From: Canna indica
Taxonomy: Eukaryota; Streptophyta; Magnoliopsida; Zingiberales; Cannaceae
Reading direction: 5' to 3'
Assembly (NCBI GenBank): GCA_034359265.1
Contig: CP136896.1
Coordinates: 5,921,501 to 5,985,500, forward strand
Length of the DNA: 64,000 bases
Part shown: positions 35,045-46,106 of the stretch, in pieces
Position numbering within the stretch: position 1 is the stretch's first letter
Layout: each line of letters opens with the position of its first letter
Made by a program: the position numbers and the translations under genes
The notes under the pieces: model-generated
What the model was told of the DNA's origin: nothing
Databases searched by the model: none
Seen by the model: the letters and a program-made list of their open reading frames with translations, nothing else

Positions 35045-35640
35045 GCGTGCGGCGGAAATCAAGCGGGATTCACGCCCGCTCGATGTCCGCCACGCTGCGG
35101 AAATCGAGCGGCAGCGGATTCACTGCCGCTGGATTTCTGCCGCGCATCAGAAATCGAACGGCAGCAAATCCGCTGCCACTGGATTTCCGCCACGCGGTGG
35201 GTAACGGGCGGACGAGCGCGCAATCGCACGCGGTGGGTAAAGGGCGGACGAGCGCGCAATCGCACGCGCTCGCCGAGGCAGGAGGCGGGAGATTTCCCAC
35301 CTCCTATATATTTATTTAATAAATTATTGCCGCGCGATCTCCGACGCGTGGCGGAAATCGCGAGGCAGCGGATTCACTGCCGCTGGATTTCCGACGCGTG
35401 GCGGAAATCGCACGGCAGCGGATTCACTGCCGCTCGATTTCCGACGCGTGGCGGAAATCGCGCTGCAGCGGATTCATTGCCGCTGGATTTCCGCCGCGCA
35501 TCGGAAATCGAGCGGCAGCGAATCCGCTGCCGCGCGATTTTCGCCACACGGCGGGAAACAGGCGGACGAGCGCGCAATCGCATGCGCTCGCCGAGGCAGG
35601 AGGCGGGAGATTTCCCGCATCCTGTAGATTTTTTTAATAA
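35045..35640. repeat. GC-rich array of ~50 bp near-palindromic units in element C
   Basis: Units of about 50 bp (gccgctggatttccg ... cggaaatcg ... ggcagcggattcact) repeat head to tail at 35090-35200 and, four to five times, at 35336-35545. Within each unit ggatttccg..cggaaatc and cagcggattc..tgccgctg are inverted, so each unit can fold. Each block is followed by a (g/a)cgggcggacgagcgcgcaa unit (36 bp, duplicated in tandem at 35200-35270) and by the caggaggcggga hairpin. The whole module therefore occurs twice in C. Long open frames on both strands are by-products. Confidence 0.85.
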
Positions 35641-35689
35641 ATTTTTAATTTTTAATTTTTTTAAACATATGTTTTTATTTATATTCTCC

Positions 35690-36420
35690 GCCGCCTTCGC
35701 TTTTCTCATTCTTCTCCGACGACGAGAGGCAAGAGCGCGCAATCCCGCCTCCGACGATGCATTCCCTCGATCCCCCCTTGCTGAATCCCCCCTTTTGCAA
35801 TCCGAGTAGCCGCTCGATTTGGTGCCGCTGGATCCCCCCTTGTGCAATCCGAGTAGCCGCTCTAATTGGTGCCGCTGGATCCCCCCTTTTGGTGCTGGAG
35901 GCGAAGACGCCGGAGTAGCCGCTCCTGCTCTTGTGCAATCCGAACCGGTTCTTCGATCCCCCTTGCTGCAACTGCTGCTCATGAAGCTGGACTGGTTCGC
36001 GTGTAGAGGGAGGAGCCAAGACGAGAAGCTATTCCTCTTCTCCCACTCCGGCCGCCGCCTCCATCGGCAGAACATCGTCACAAGATGATTCGCAAAAATC
36101 TTAAAACAACCTATTATTTTCAGTTTTTTTAAACATATGCTATATTTTCTCTCCCCGTCCTCCTCTATCCATTACTCCGGACTCCTTCTTTCTCCATATC
36201 TCCTTCTCAAGGGCGGAGCTGGGTTCAAGAAGGGGGCTCTTTTTCTTGTAGATCTTCTCCGCGAGATCGCCAGCGACAAGAATGTTATGTGTGACGGGTG
36301 TTTCTGTAAACTTAAAAGATGCATAATACAAATTGAATCTTTTATTGAAAAATATAAAGAACTTATATCGAGCAGGCACGAATCGTGCCGCACGGCCACT
36401 CCTCGAATTCCGCTACAGGG
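35690..36420 (+). other. Coding-like GC-rich insert in element C, unrecognised
   Basis: Contains a tandem repeat of about 46 bp (caatccgagtagccgctc, then ggtgccgctggat) at about 35795-35890. Then come short segments that look protein-like on the + strand (KLDWFACRGRSQDEKLFLFS at about 35980; DLLREIASDKNVMCDGCFCK at about 36248). I do not recognise a family. By analogy with element B it may be captured host-gene sequence, but this is not shown. Confidence 0.35.
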
Positions 36421-37049
36421 CAGATTAAAAATATATATATATACATACCGACGCCTATCAGAGGCGTCGGTATGTTAAAAAAAAATATTTTTAAATATAT
36501 TTTTTTGACTGTGGAGAAGACGTCGAAATGTTGACGTCGAAATATAGGCGTCGATACGTTGAGTATTTCGACGTTCGTTGACGCCTATATGCAGGCGTCG
36601 ATACGTCGAACATTTCGACGCCGATTGGCGCCAATATGTAGGCGTCGATATGTCGGACATTTCGACGCCGGTTGGCGCCAATATGTAGGCGTCGATATGT
36701 CGAACATTTCGACGTCTTTTCGGAAGTCAAAATGCGCATTTAAGCGTTTGTCATTTTTCACTCATTTTCGTCGTCTTTGCTGGCGTCGATATGTTAATTT
36801 TGACGGTTGTTGACGTCGAAATATTAACTTGTTTTGACGTCGAAATACCAATCTTTTGTTGTAGTGAGAAGAATTTCAAGATTCTGATACAGAAGAAAAA
36901 GAAGAAGAGTATTACACGGATGATGATAATGACGATGACGAATAATTGTAAATATGAATTATATATTTAATTATTAAATATATCTATTAATATATTATAT
37001 ATAATCTAATTATATTAATTTTTTATAACTATGGTTTGAGATATTAGTT

Positions 37050-38688
37050 CCCGATGAGGCATTCCTCGTAGGACCCCCCGACGATTACCACCCGCCCCAC
37101 CTGTACCCACTGACCCTTCGCCTTCCACCACCATCCCCACACCTCCGGCCACCATCCCCTCACCTCCAGCCACCATCCCCCGCTTAATCCGTCCACCGTT
37201 CCCCCACCTGATCTGGCAACCATCCCCTCACCTCTAGCTACCATCCCTCTGCCACCCTCCGTAGATCCAAGACCATCATCTTCCATACGTAGGCCACGAT
37301 GGCCTAACAGAATTCTCCCTCTGCCACCCGAGGGAGAACTTCGCAGAGCAGTTAGTGTGCGTAGAAGGCGGTAATTATATGCATTAATTATTTTTTATAA
37401 TTTATTTAATAATTCAAAATATCATAATATGAATTTATATTTGGTGCAGATTTGAGCAGGAGGACATCCCCCACACGATAGCGGGGATGATCCGAAAGTT
37501 TATGCACGGGGCTTGGCCTACATTGTCTCACGTTCCCCGTGAGCATATGGATTTATTATGGTGGAGTTCTCGGTAAGTATATTTATTAAATTAATGTTAA
37601 TGTTAAATATTGATCAGTAATAATAATAAAAAATTTCAGGCTCATTATACATGGCTAGAGGACCACACCACTTTTGTTGAAGCTGCATAGGAGCGTGTTG
37701 CCCGCGCTCGCTATAACGGGCAGCTTCAGCAGGCCCGTCAGACCGTTATGAGATGACTGGGGACCACACAAGTAAGGCAGAGTCGGGGAAACACCCCCGA
37801 GTGGATTTCTAGCCCTGTGTGGGACCAGCTCGTTGAGCGGTGGGCCACGCTTGAGTGGCAGGAGGTCTCCCGGACTACGTCGAGAAATCGCATGTCCGGG
37901 GGGGGATGGCATGGGGGGGCGCCACACTGGTGGCTCCATGTCTTTTGCGGTTCATGAGTGTCGTATGGTATGTATAATTTAATTATTTTTAATTAAATTA
38001 TATATTATGTATAATGATACTAATGTATTTATTTTCTAATATAAGACGCGTGTGGCGGAGGACGGCACCGTCCAACGCCCGTCAATGATGGAGGTGTTTG
38101 AGCGCACTCACCGTCGTCGACGAGGAATGGGGGACTACGTTGATAGTAGAGTCTCGATCATAACAGTAAGTATTTATGTCTATTTGATTTACACAATATT
38201 TATTTATAGTTTATATATATTTAAAATATAAACACGTGTATGAAACATACACGAGGACTATGATCGAGGGTGGAGGCACACCGGAGGAGCTCGACGCAGC
38301 AGCTTGGGTGGAGGCCGTAGGTGGCTGGGAGCACGATCGTATTTATGGCTTTGCAGACAGTGGTCATGCATGCGCCGTGCTCGAGCCACTTGGGGCACCG
38401 ACCCCTCCGGCTGCGGGAGAGCGGCCCTCGACATCCCGGGCATAGGACCAGAGCCGGATAGCGGCCTTGGAGTCGAAGCTCACCCAGCATAGACAGACGA
38501 TGGAGGAGCAGAGGCTGGCGATGGAGGAGCAGAGACGGATAAATGAAGAGTTGAGATAGACAATGCAGAATATGTAGGCACTCCTCACTTAGATTGCGTC
38601 TCACTCTGGCCTTCTACCGATGATGTCGCAATCGTCGTCCTCCTCGACCCAGTCGTTGTCGACTCCACCGCCTCCACCGCAGCCGTGA
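37050..38688 (+). pseudogene. Ptta/En-Spm accessory gene of CACTA A
   Basis: Exon-like blocks: a Pro-rich first block (about 37060-37372); then EQEDIPHTIAGMIRKFMHGA at about 37451; then a block from 37640 with WISSPVWDQLVERW, EWQEVSRTTSRNRM; then 38045-38166; and a last block from about 38233 (GWEHDRIYGFADSGHA, AGERPSTSRA, a Glu/Gln/Arg-rich coiled-coil-like stretch, a Ser/Pro tail and TGA at 38686-38688). Separating sequences are AT-rich with GT/AG borders. This is the TNPA-like DNA-binding partner of the transposase. Stops in several blocks make it non-functional. Confidence 0.8.
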
Positions 38689-39339
38689 GATTTTAGTTTA
38701 TTGTATTTTGTTTATATTTTGATACTTGTTTGTATACTGATAGTTGTTTATATACTTATGGTTGTATATATATGATATTTTGATAATTATTTGCCTCCGG
38801 TTTGATGCTTAGATTGATGATATTATTGTAAAACTTGTATGTTTGATTTCAAATGTATGTGTATGATATTTTCTGGTTATAATATGTGATTGAAAATAGA
38901 TTATAATCTATAAATATCATTGTATACAGGAATTTACAAAATTTTAATTTTTTCAGTTACAGGATATACCTTCAGCCACGGCTTACCCACGATCGACCGT
39001 CACTAAGCCGTGGTTGAAAGCTTATCGTAAATGGCCGATGGCCTAGGCAGCACCAAATATCACGATTGCTAATAGTATCACCGACGGCCCGAAGTCGTGG
39101 CTGATGTGTTTGTATGAGTGACAGCCGCCTACAGCCGTCACTGATGTGTTTAAATCAGCGACAGCGCCCGCGGCTATCGCTGATGATTACTCGTGACGGC
39201 TGGGAGTGGCAGTCACAACTTATTTGAGACGCACGCATCAGTGACGGCTTTTTGCCACGGCTAGCGTCGTCCGTGATAGTTGTCACCGACGGTTCAGCCA
39301 CAGCTTGAGCCGTCGGTGATGACGATAATTCTAGTAGTG
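38689..39339. repeat. 3' subterminal repeats of CACTA A
   Basis: After an AT-rich 3' UTR, cacggct / agccgt(c/g) words occur in both orientations at 38970-39335 (for example gtgacggct, ccgacggttc, gagccgtcggtgat), ending ctagtagtg. Confidence 0.8.
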
Positions 39340-41678
39340 AATTAAGTCAATCATCACTCATTCAGTTGCACGGATTATCCTTCACAAAAATCATTCATGA
39401 AAACACTCGCTCAACACTTGCAGTTGCAATCGATAAAATTAATGTCAACTTCACCAATAAGTAGACATTTGGATAAGCAATATCTTTTTCCTTCTCAACC
39501 ATCTTTCGAGCAAGTTCACTGATTCCTTATAGATTAGCAAAATCATCATAACTTATTACATCAACAATAAAATTGTTAAGACTTGAAGAAAGGAAAGGGA
39601 GATCCACATACTCATCAAACTCCAAAGGATATAATTTAGCAAATTCAACAAATTTATGTGTATTGAATGAGGCAAACTTCTCACGTGGATCAAGACAACT
39701 CAAGCACTCGATCAAGCTTGTATTAACGTTATCAAAGTGGTCATTCAACTCTTGAAGCTGACTATCTCTGACTTGATTGAATAATTCAACCTTAAAGTAG
39801 TTGGAGTATGTATATATACTTCCACTCTACACCTTGATCTTCCTTTAGGACAATATGTCTCCTCCATATTTAGAACTGTAATTTCATGTTTGTTATAAAA
39901 ATCAAGTTTCTTGAAACAAATTATCAAAGCCACTATCTCTTACGTCTTGCAATCGACGCTTCACTACCTCAATGAAAGCAATTGCATTTGCGAGATCTTG
40001 ATCTTTCCTTTGTAATGCTTGTGATAACTCAAAATTGATCCCCAAGATAAGATGCAACAAGAATCTGAACTCAAAACTATCCAGCATATATGAAATATAG
40101 GCAACTTTTGTTCTTGCTGAAGTATTATTCGGGTCCTCTTCAATTTCATTCATTAAGGAAACAAGGGGAGAGAACAATGAGATCATACTTGCAACTGTGG
40201 CATAATGAGAACCCCAGCGTATATCACTGAGATGTATCATCGTTGTTTCTTGATTCAAACCTCTTGTTGTTGTTGTTTCACATCAACACATATTGTTTAT
40301 CCGAAGAGAATCTTTTCACTTACAAGAACCCCCAATACCAGTAGCTATCTTCTAAAGCATGTCAAAAAATTCTTAAATTTTTCTATGATATTTCACAACC
40401 TTTATAGGAGCTAATTGTAATTGATGCACAAAATAATGAATGTAGTATGCAAATTTATTATCTGTCAAAATCAAGCTCTTAAGTCTATTAAATTTACCAG
40501 ACATATTGATTGCACCATCATAACATTGGTCACGACATTTTGATAAACTCAAATCAAGTTTAGAAAAGAGACGATCAATTGCTGCTTTCAATGACCTTGA
40601 AGTAGTATCTTGAACATGAACAATTCCAATAAAACGCTCAAGAACATTCTTTGTCCACATAACGTATCATGACAGCCATTTGCTCTTTAATTGACACATC
40701 ACGAGCTTCGTCAACAAGTAAGGCAAAGTAATCATCTCCAACATCATCAATAATTGTTTTTATTGTTAAATCAGCACAAGCTTGAGCAATATCTTTTTAA
40801 ATTGATGACGCAATCAATTTGTGATTCTCTTGTGCATTCTTCAAAACAACATCAAAAATTTCTTTATTAAGCATAACAGCAAGCTTTAGAGTTTCAATGA
40901 ATAAATCTAACCAACTGGAGCTATCTGACTCATCATGACCTAGAAAATATTGTCCATTTTGCAAAAGATATCTTGTACACATCAAAGATGCTTTCAATCG
41001 GAGACAATATATAATCAACTTTTGACTGTTTAGAAATATTAGAAAGAGCAATGTCAATGTACTTTTTGCTGTTCATCAAGTCTTGCCCAACTTCATAACA
41101 TTTCCTATTAATGATGCTAGGATCTCCCACATGAAGCTTGATTCCATCTTTTTTGTTCAATTGTTTAAAACTCGTCCCAACAAAGGCATCATGATCAAAT
41201 CTTATACTCCCAAATTCTAGATTGAGAAAATAGCAATATAAATAATAGCACGCATCTTTCGCTTCACTATATTCCAACCAAGCACTGAATTCACTATATT
41301 ACATTGGATTAAATCTTCATAACTTTTCGTAGACTTTTTTTTGAGAAAAATTCTTGAGCATTGGTTGAGTTGGACCTTTAAGCAAATTTATTCTTCATAT
41401 GTTTTCTCTTTCTGTCGGATCTTTTGACATCAAATAAATTGGAATTCTCTATCCCAGATCTGCCTCAAGATTCTCTATATTTATTTTTTCTTGGAATTTA
41501 TCTTGATTTGAAGCTGAGGAAGTACTACTAGAAATTTGAATATTTTGCCCTTGAATTCTAGAAGATTCTTCTCGAACAAGAATTGATGTTGGAATACTAT
41601 TAGAAGCTTCTTGTTATTTATTTGGAAGTTCATCTTGTACGACCGTAGGCTTAAGACGTTTAAAATAAGAATCTAATC
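39340..41678 (-). pseudogene. hAT transposase (ZMYM1/TTF zinc-finger type), broken
   Basis: Read from 41678 leftward. An AG acceptor precedes GLDSYFKRLKPTVV. Then comes NIENLEADLG followed by RIPIYLMS, and the TTF-type zinc-finger region (EYSEAKDACYYLYCYF, DDAFVG-like, KCYEVGQDLMN at about 41060-41280). The DUF4371 region follows (RFIGIVHVQDT, DQCYDGAINMSG, KFAYYIHYFVHQLQLA at about 40400-40660), then SDIRWGSHYATV at about 40200. The hAT dimerisation domain ends it (ELARKMVEKEK, LSIATASVERVFS at about 39350-39530). Stops and frameshifts separate the pieces. The last ~27 codons lie at 30252-30173 beyond CACTA A. This class is often annotated as zinc finger MYM-type protein 1-like; here it is a dead transposase. 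Confidence 0.88.
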
Positions 41679-42716
41679 CTGATAATAGTTTATAACAAGA
41701 CAAATGTATAAAATTAAAAACAAATTAGCAGTAAGTAATTAACAAATAACAAATTAAAAATTGATATCAAGCAATTAATAATTAATAATTGACGGCAAGC
41801 ACTTTAATAATTAACGACAAATTTGTTCAAGTGATTCAAAATTAATAAATTTTATTTTAATTTACATTTTATTTTTATAGTATTAGCTTTCAAAATGTCA
41901 ATAATTTAAAACACTCACAAACTTGGGTATAAAGTGATATTTCCTATAATTAAAAAATCAAATATTATTTTTTGTAGTATTGGCACTGCAATTAAAAAAG
42001 TCAAAATCAAAAAGAAATAAAAAAATCACGGTTGCACAATGTAATTAAAAAAATCAAAATGAAAAAATCACTACTGCACACTGTAATTAAAAAATAAAAA
42101 AATAAAAAAATATCACTGCTGCACATTGTAATTCAAAAAAATCAAAATCAAAAATAAAAAAAATCACTACTACACGGTAATTAAAAAAGAAAATCAAAAT
42201 CAAAAATAAAATCGGCTATATATAAGAGATAATGAGAAATTATTTGAGTTCTAAGAGCATGGGCTGTCGACGTGACCGCGTGAGGAGGTTGTCGGCGTGA
42301 GAAACTAAGAATATGGAAGAGAAAAAAAATCGATTTGCATTTTTTGTCCACTGCCGAGGTGTGAGGAGGTTGCTTAGGTGTGAACGACATTGGGATTTAA
42401 TTTAAGAATAGGACATCACTTGTTAGGAAATGACAAAATTACCCTTAAATAATTTGTAGCGGATGCACACTTAGTGCAATGAGTGCATTGGATATAGTGT
42501 TCCTCTAATATATTATTTTTTAATACTTATATACAGTCTACAGTCGAGTATTTAGAATAAAATAAAATTCTAACCTAATATCTGTCCCCACCGGAATTGA
42601 TTGGTACACCATGTTAGCATCTAACTTATTTTTTAACGTTCGATTGTTGGTTTATGTATATAAATATTAAAAATTAATATATTAATTGTTCGCTAGGATA
42701 TCACGTTAGCAACTAT
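41679..42716. other. hAT 5' part and AT-rich intergenic sequence
   Basis: Runs of ttaaaaaaat/ataaaaatcac repeats (about 41990-42180: cactgctgcac, cactactgcaca, cactactacac). Then a 69-codon minus frame (42390-42181) that could be a leader exon of the hAT gene but has no recognisable domain. 42640-42700 is the inverted partner of 29940-30000. Confidence 0.3.
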
Positions 42717-44322
42717 GGGTGTGTTTGGTTTGATTGAGTGAATTCATAAGAAATATGAATAGACAATGAATGAAATCGATAAAGAATAATATTATTTTAT
42801 TTGGTTGACATTATATATAGGTCAAGAATAAAATTATTTTATTTGGTTAGCATAAGAAATAGATAAGGCATAGAAAGTTAAATGACCAAAATATCTTTCT
42901 TAATAAAATTGAATATATTTACTTTGTTTGCTTAACATAAAGAATAGACAATGAATTGAGAGAAAAATGATTAAAATATTATTCTAAAAATATAATAAAT
43001 TATATTCTAATTTATTCTAATTAATAAAAATATAATAAAAATATGGATTAATGTAAAATAATTTATTAATTTTAAAAATATATATATTATTATTTATATT
43101 ATTTTTATAAAAATAATTGAATTTTCAAAAAATAATTATTAAAATATTAATTAATAATAAAATAATAATTATTTAAGATATGTAATCATCAAAATTAATT
43201 TAATTAATTTTTATATGTTTATTATAAATATTGAATGATAATATAAGAAAATGACCAAAATGCTCTCTTAAAAATATAATAATTTATATAATAATTTATT
43301 TTAATTAATAACAATGTAATAAAAATATGGATTAATATAAAATAATATATTAATTTAAAATAATAAAAATTATTATTTATTTTATTTTCATAAAAAACTA
43401 AATCGTCAAAAAATAATTATTAAAATAATACTTAATAATAAAATAATAATTATTTCTTTAATATATGTAATTATTAAAATTAATTTAATAATTTAAAATT
43501 TTATATTCTTATGTAATATTATAAATATTGAAGAACAATATAAAAAAATATCATCAGGAAAAAATAGAGAATACTATTCCTTCGGTTGAGGTAAGATGGC
43601 ATTTGGTATGAGGTAATCTAAATGAATTATTGATAATCTTAATTGAAATTATCTGAGCCCCACCATATTATCGCGTTTGGTTGAAATAAATTACTAGTAA
43701 TCTGGATGCATATAGTAATCTACATTACCGCTCAAGTGGTAATCCACATTACCAAGGAAAGGGGGTGGCTATGTGGATTACCAGTAATGTTATAATGTTA
43801 TTTTTTTATTTTTGACAAAAATATCCTCAACTAAAATACCCTTTATTGACATTAAAAAAAAAAAATCGTCTCATCTCATTTACCCCATCTCATAGTAAAT
43901 TAATAATTCCTATTTTTTCTATATTTTTTTTATTTTATTATATTTTTTAGTTTTTTTAAATTTTTTATTTGATGGTATTTTAGTTAAAGATATAAGTTTC
44001 CTAGTAATTTTTTTATACCAAATAAAATAATGTGAATTACTAGCGAGATTACCAGTACATACCAAACATGTTAATATAACATTATCAATAATTTTAAAAA
44101 TAATAATTTATCTGGATGATAATCTAGATTCTCAATAATCTTAAATGGTAATGTACCAAACCCCCTAAGGGATAGTATTTTTCATGCATGAAAAATAATA
44201 TTTATTATTTATTTCTTATGACTCACCTATTGATTGTCTAGAAATTACAACCAAATAAAAACATAAATAAGATATAAAAAATACTATTATATTTTTCATA
44301 TATTCCATCCAACCAAACAACC
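42717..44322. mobile_element. AT-rich Tourist-like element, interrupted by a second MITE
   Basis: Ends gggtgtgtttggtttgat and, complementary, ggttgtttggttggatgg, characteristic of PIF/Tourist elements. The adjoining triplets are TAT and TAA, an imperfect match to the usual TWA target. The interior is very AT-rich and non-coding, with the MITE at 43595-44165 inserted. Confidence 0.6.
43595..44165. mobile_element. Tourist/PIF-like MITE, copy 2, TSD TAA
   Basis: Flanked by TAA at 43592-43594 and 44166-44168. Starts gatggcatttggtatgag and ends taccaaaccccc. Close copy of the element at 3269-3812, which helps define both borders. 571 bp, non-coding, inserted in the Tourist-like element above. Confidence 0.8.
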
Positions 44323-45292
44323 TAATATTTCATTAATATTATCTTAGGATATAATTGGTAAGGGCAAACTATAATTAATAGCTAAAAACACACCATTGCT
44401 GCAATGCAGGTCATTGTTGTTCACTGTAGATAATAAATCAAATCATCAGTGTCCTAACTCCTGAGAATGATAGGACCGGTAGGCTTTGACCAAAAATTCT
44501 GATCTAGTTCAATCTAAAAACTACTAATTATTGGTTTTCCTTCCTTAGAATTTTTCAACTAATCAACACAAAATTAACTACCAATTAATGTTGTAAAAAT
44601 TTAATTATCGCAATTACAAAAACTGTAGATATATCATTAATAAAATATAAAAATGCCAATGTATAGAGAGATCCCCTCTTTCACATTTTATTATATTTTG
44701 GCCCATCCCCCATGTCTCCCGGCCACGTACTTGACATTCCAACCTATTTGTATTTGAACACAAAATAGGAAATTAAGGACACACTCTTGTACGGACCGGA
44801 CTCATTTACAAGCCGGGTTGCAACAAAGAGCGGTTCAATTGGACCAATTTGCATATATAGTGCAATTACTGTAAACCATATTGTTAATCTTCCTTCTTGA
44901 TTATTATTACATGTGTTTCGGGTTTAATTCAAGAACAAGAATATTTGGGGATTGAAGAATAAGGTGGTGAGTGAATGAATTGCTCAGAAGAAGGTGCTGC
45001 AGTCCATACTTCTCTTTATCTGAGAATTGCATGCATGCATTTTTTTAATGCATTCAAGAGAAATCTACTGGCTGGAAATTCACAAACCCATTCTTCTCCC
45101 ACATGCAACCTACTGCCAAGTGCCAACTTATATGTCCTCCTTCCTTCCATGCATATAAGCCATTAACTCTAACCCTGCAAAAATACAAAATTACAAACTG
45201 CCGTCACCACATCAGGAATCAAATGCCATACTCTAAAATCTCCAAATTACACTCTTCTCGATAATTAATAATGTAACACAAAGAAGTTGCTC
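44323..45292. other. Intergenic, nothing assignable
   Basis: AT-rich. Short open frames (for example 44975-45166) have no recognisable domain or supporting signals. No complete element detected. Confidence 0.3.
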
Positions 45293-45800
45293 CCTTCTAT
45301 CACGGGCCAATTATTTTGTGCAGAAGAATCCGTCTGACACCCTTGCATCTATGTTGGTCGAATGATATTGAAGGCGTAAAATAAAATTATGTTGGTCGAA
45401 TGGTATTGAAGGCGTAAAGTAAAACAACAATTACATAACTATGGACGCAAGAAAATATAAAACCAGGTGTAGGACAAGCTCCGCAATTGTCTTGGGCGAA
45501 GATCGACATGTCGCATGCTCATATGGACCACTCGTTCGTCTCCGCCCAAGGCAATCGCTTTATTTGCCAACGCTCTCCTACATTATACATGAGACCTCTA
45601 ACCTCCAAGTGTCACCCCCAAGATTTCTAAAAGCACGATGAGCATGACAAAATCGTGGCCATGCGAAATGGTGATTTTCCATGACCACGACCATGACGAA
45701 TGCAGGTAAACTGTTCCGCTTAGCCGCGACGCACGCACCAAGCGTCGAATAGCCTCGAAATGCATCTAACTTGTACCGTGGATCCCTCGGGGATCGCACA
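45293..45800. mobile_element. Degenerate LTR fragment of the chromovirus Ty3 family
   Basis: Shares ctatcacgg(g/a)cca at the left edge and, at 45603-45655, ccaagtg(t/c)cacccccaag and aaagcacgatgagcatgaca with the LTR at 56837-57478, in the same order. A 38 bp tandem duplication (tatgttggtcgaatg, then attgaaggcgtaaa) lies at 45350-45425. It ends about 300 bp upstream of the SAUR start codon. Confidence 0.65.
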
Positions 45801-46006
45801 AAAAATTTTACAAGTACGAACTAAAATAAAAGGTAAAATTACATGAACACGAAAATATATTTACAAATATATAGAGAACATTCCATCATGATTCGTCGTC
45901 GCTCGGACGCATCGAAAAGTCTCTAACACTTCGCTCCATACTGCCTTCAAAATCACGTAACAATCAAACTAGTCTCACTGACATCTATACGCATCTTATC
46001 TGGGCA

Positions 46007-46014
46007 TTTTATAA
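46007..46014 (+). promoter_or_regulatory. Candidate TATA box of the SAUR gene
   Basis: ttttataa lies about 95 bp before the SAUR ATG, giving a likely start site near 46040. Low certainty because the region is AT-rich. Confidence 0.35.
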
Positions 46015-46106
46015 GCCCACCTAAATGCTTCATCCATTTCCAGGCACAACTACTCCGCAAGCCACTTCTGAGGAGGTCTGCAGAAAGATCAACGGAGAGA
46101 TCGACG

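Larger units (their letters stand above)
34644..36866. mobile_element. CACTA element C, nested in the tnp2 gene of A, TSD AGA
   Basis: Ends CACTACAACAAA and, complementary, CACTACAACAAAAG; perfect 3 bp duplication AGA at 34641-34643 and 36867-36869. Subterminal zones contain many gacgtcgaaa / tttcgacgtc repeats, as in B, so B and C are one family. The interior holds a GC-rich tandem palindromic array (35040-35640) and unrecognised coding-like sequence (35690-36420). No transposase, so non-autonomous. Confidence 0.93.
32791..36945 (+). pseudogene. tnp2 transposase of CACTA A, N-terminus lost, split by element C
   Basis: Only the C-terminal part of the En/Spm tnp2 transposase remains. Recognisable: DNIFNIVMDISDKTKDNVKA at about 32962; the DUF4218 region (LLPIAFRDHL, CKLEQFFSPVFFDSMEHLPI, EARVGGPVQY at about 33270-33525, then FERYMNSLKKKL); and the DUF4216 region (DFYGLLEEVIEL, KCHWFDTSDRG, LTSQAEQVYYM at about 34165-34390). 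An acidic tail follows. Stops interrupt at least six places. Element C (34644-36866) splits the acidic tail; beyond it the frame resumes exactly (EEFQDSDTEE to the TAA at 36943-36945). The transposase-associated domain and catalytic N-terminal part seen in G are deleted here. Confidence 0.88.
30253..39339 (+). mobile_element. CACTA element A (9.1 kb with nested insertions), TSD AAT
   Basis: Ends CACTACTAGAAT and, complementary, CACTACTAGAAT, with AAT at 30250-30252 and 39340-39342. From left to right: 5' subterminal repeats (ccgacggcc / gccgtcg) interrupted by element B; a leader (31.8-32.8 kb); a truncated tnp2 transposase gene interrupted by element C; a Ptta-type accessory gene; and 3' subterminal repeats (39.0-39.3 kb). 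Same family as G (47171-50531), to which its 5' 2 kb is closely similar. Inserted within the hAT transposase coding region. Autonomous movement is ruled out by the truncation and many stops. Confidence 0.93.

Noticed and set aside
35374..36081. 235-residue minus frame in element C
   Set aside because: Produced by the GC-rich palindromic array and a 46 bp repeat; repetitive and without a family match.
36475..36813. Tyr/Arg-rich frames (RHIDAYI-type repeats) on both strands
   Set aside because: They translate the gacgtcg / gtcgatac subterminal repeats of element C.
42440..42480. gtagcggatgcac as the right terminus of the hAT element
   Set aside because: Wrong orientation and poor match to the left end CAGTGGCGGATCC; no gctagcaa duplication beside it.
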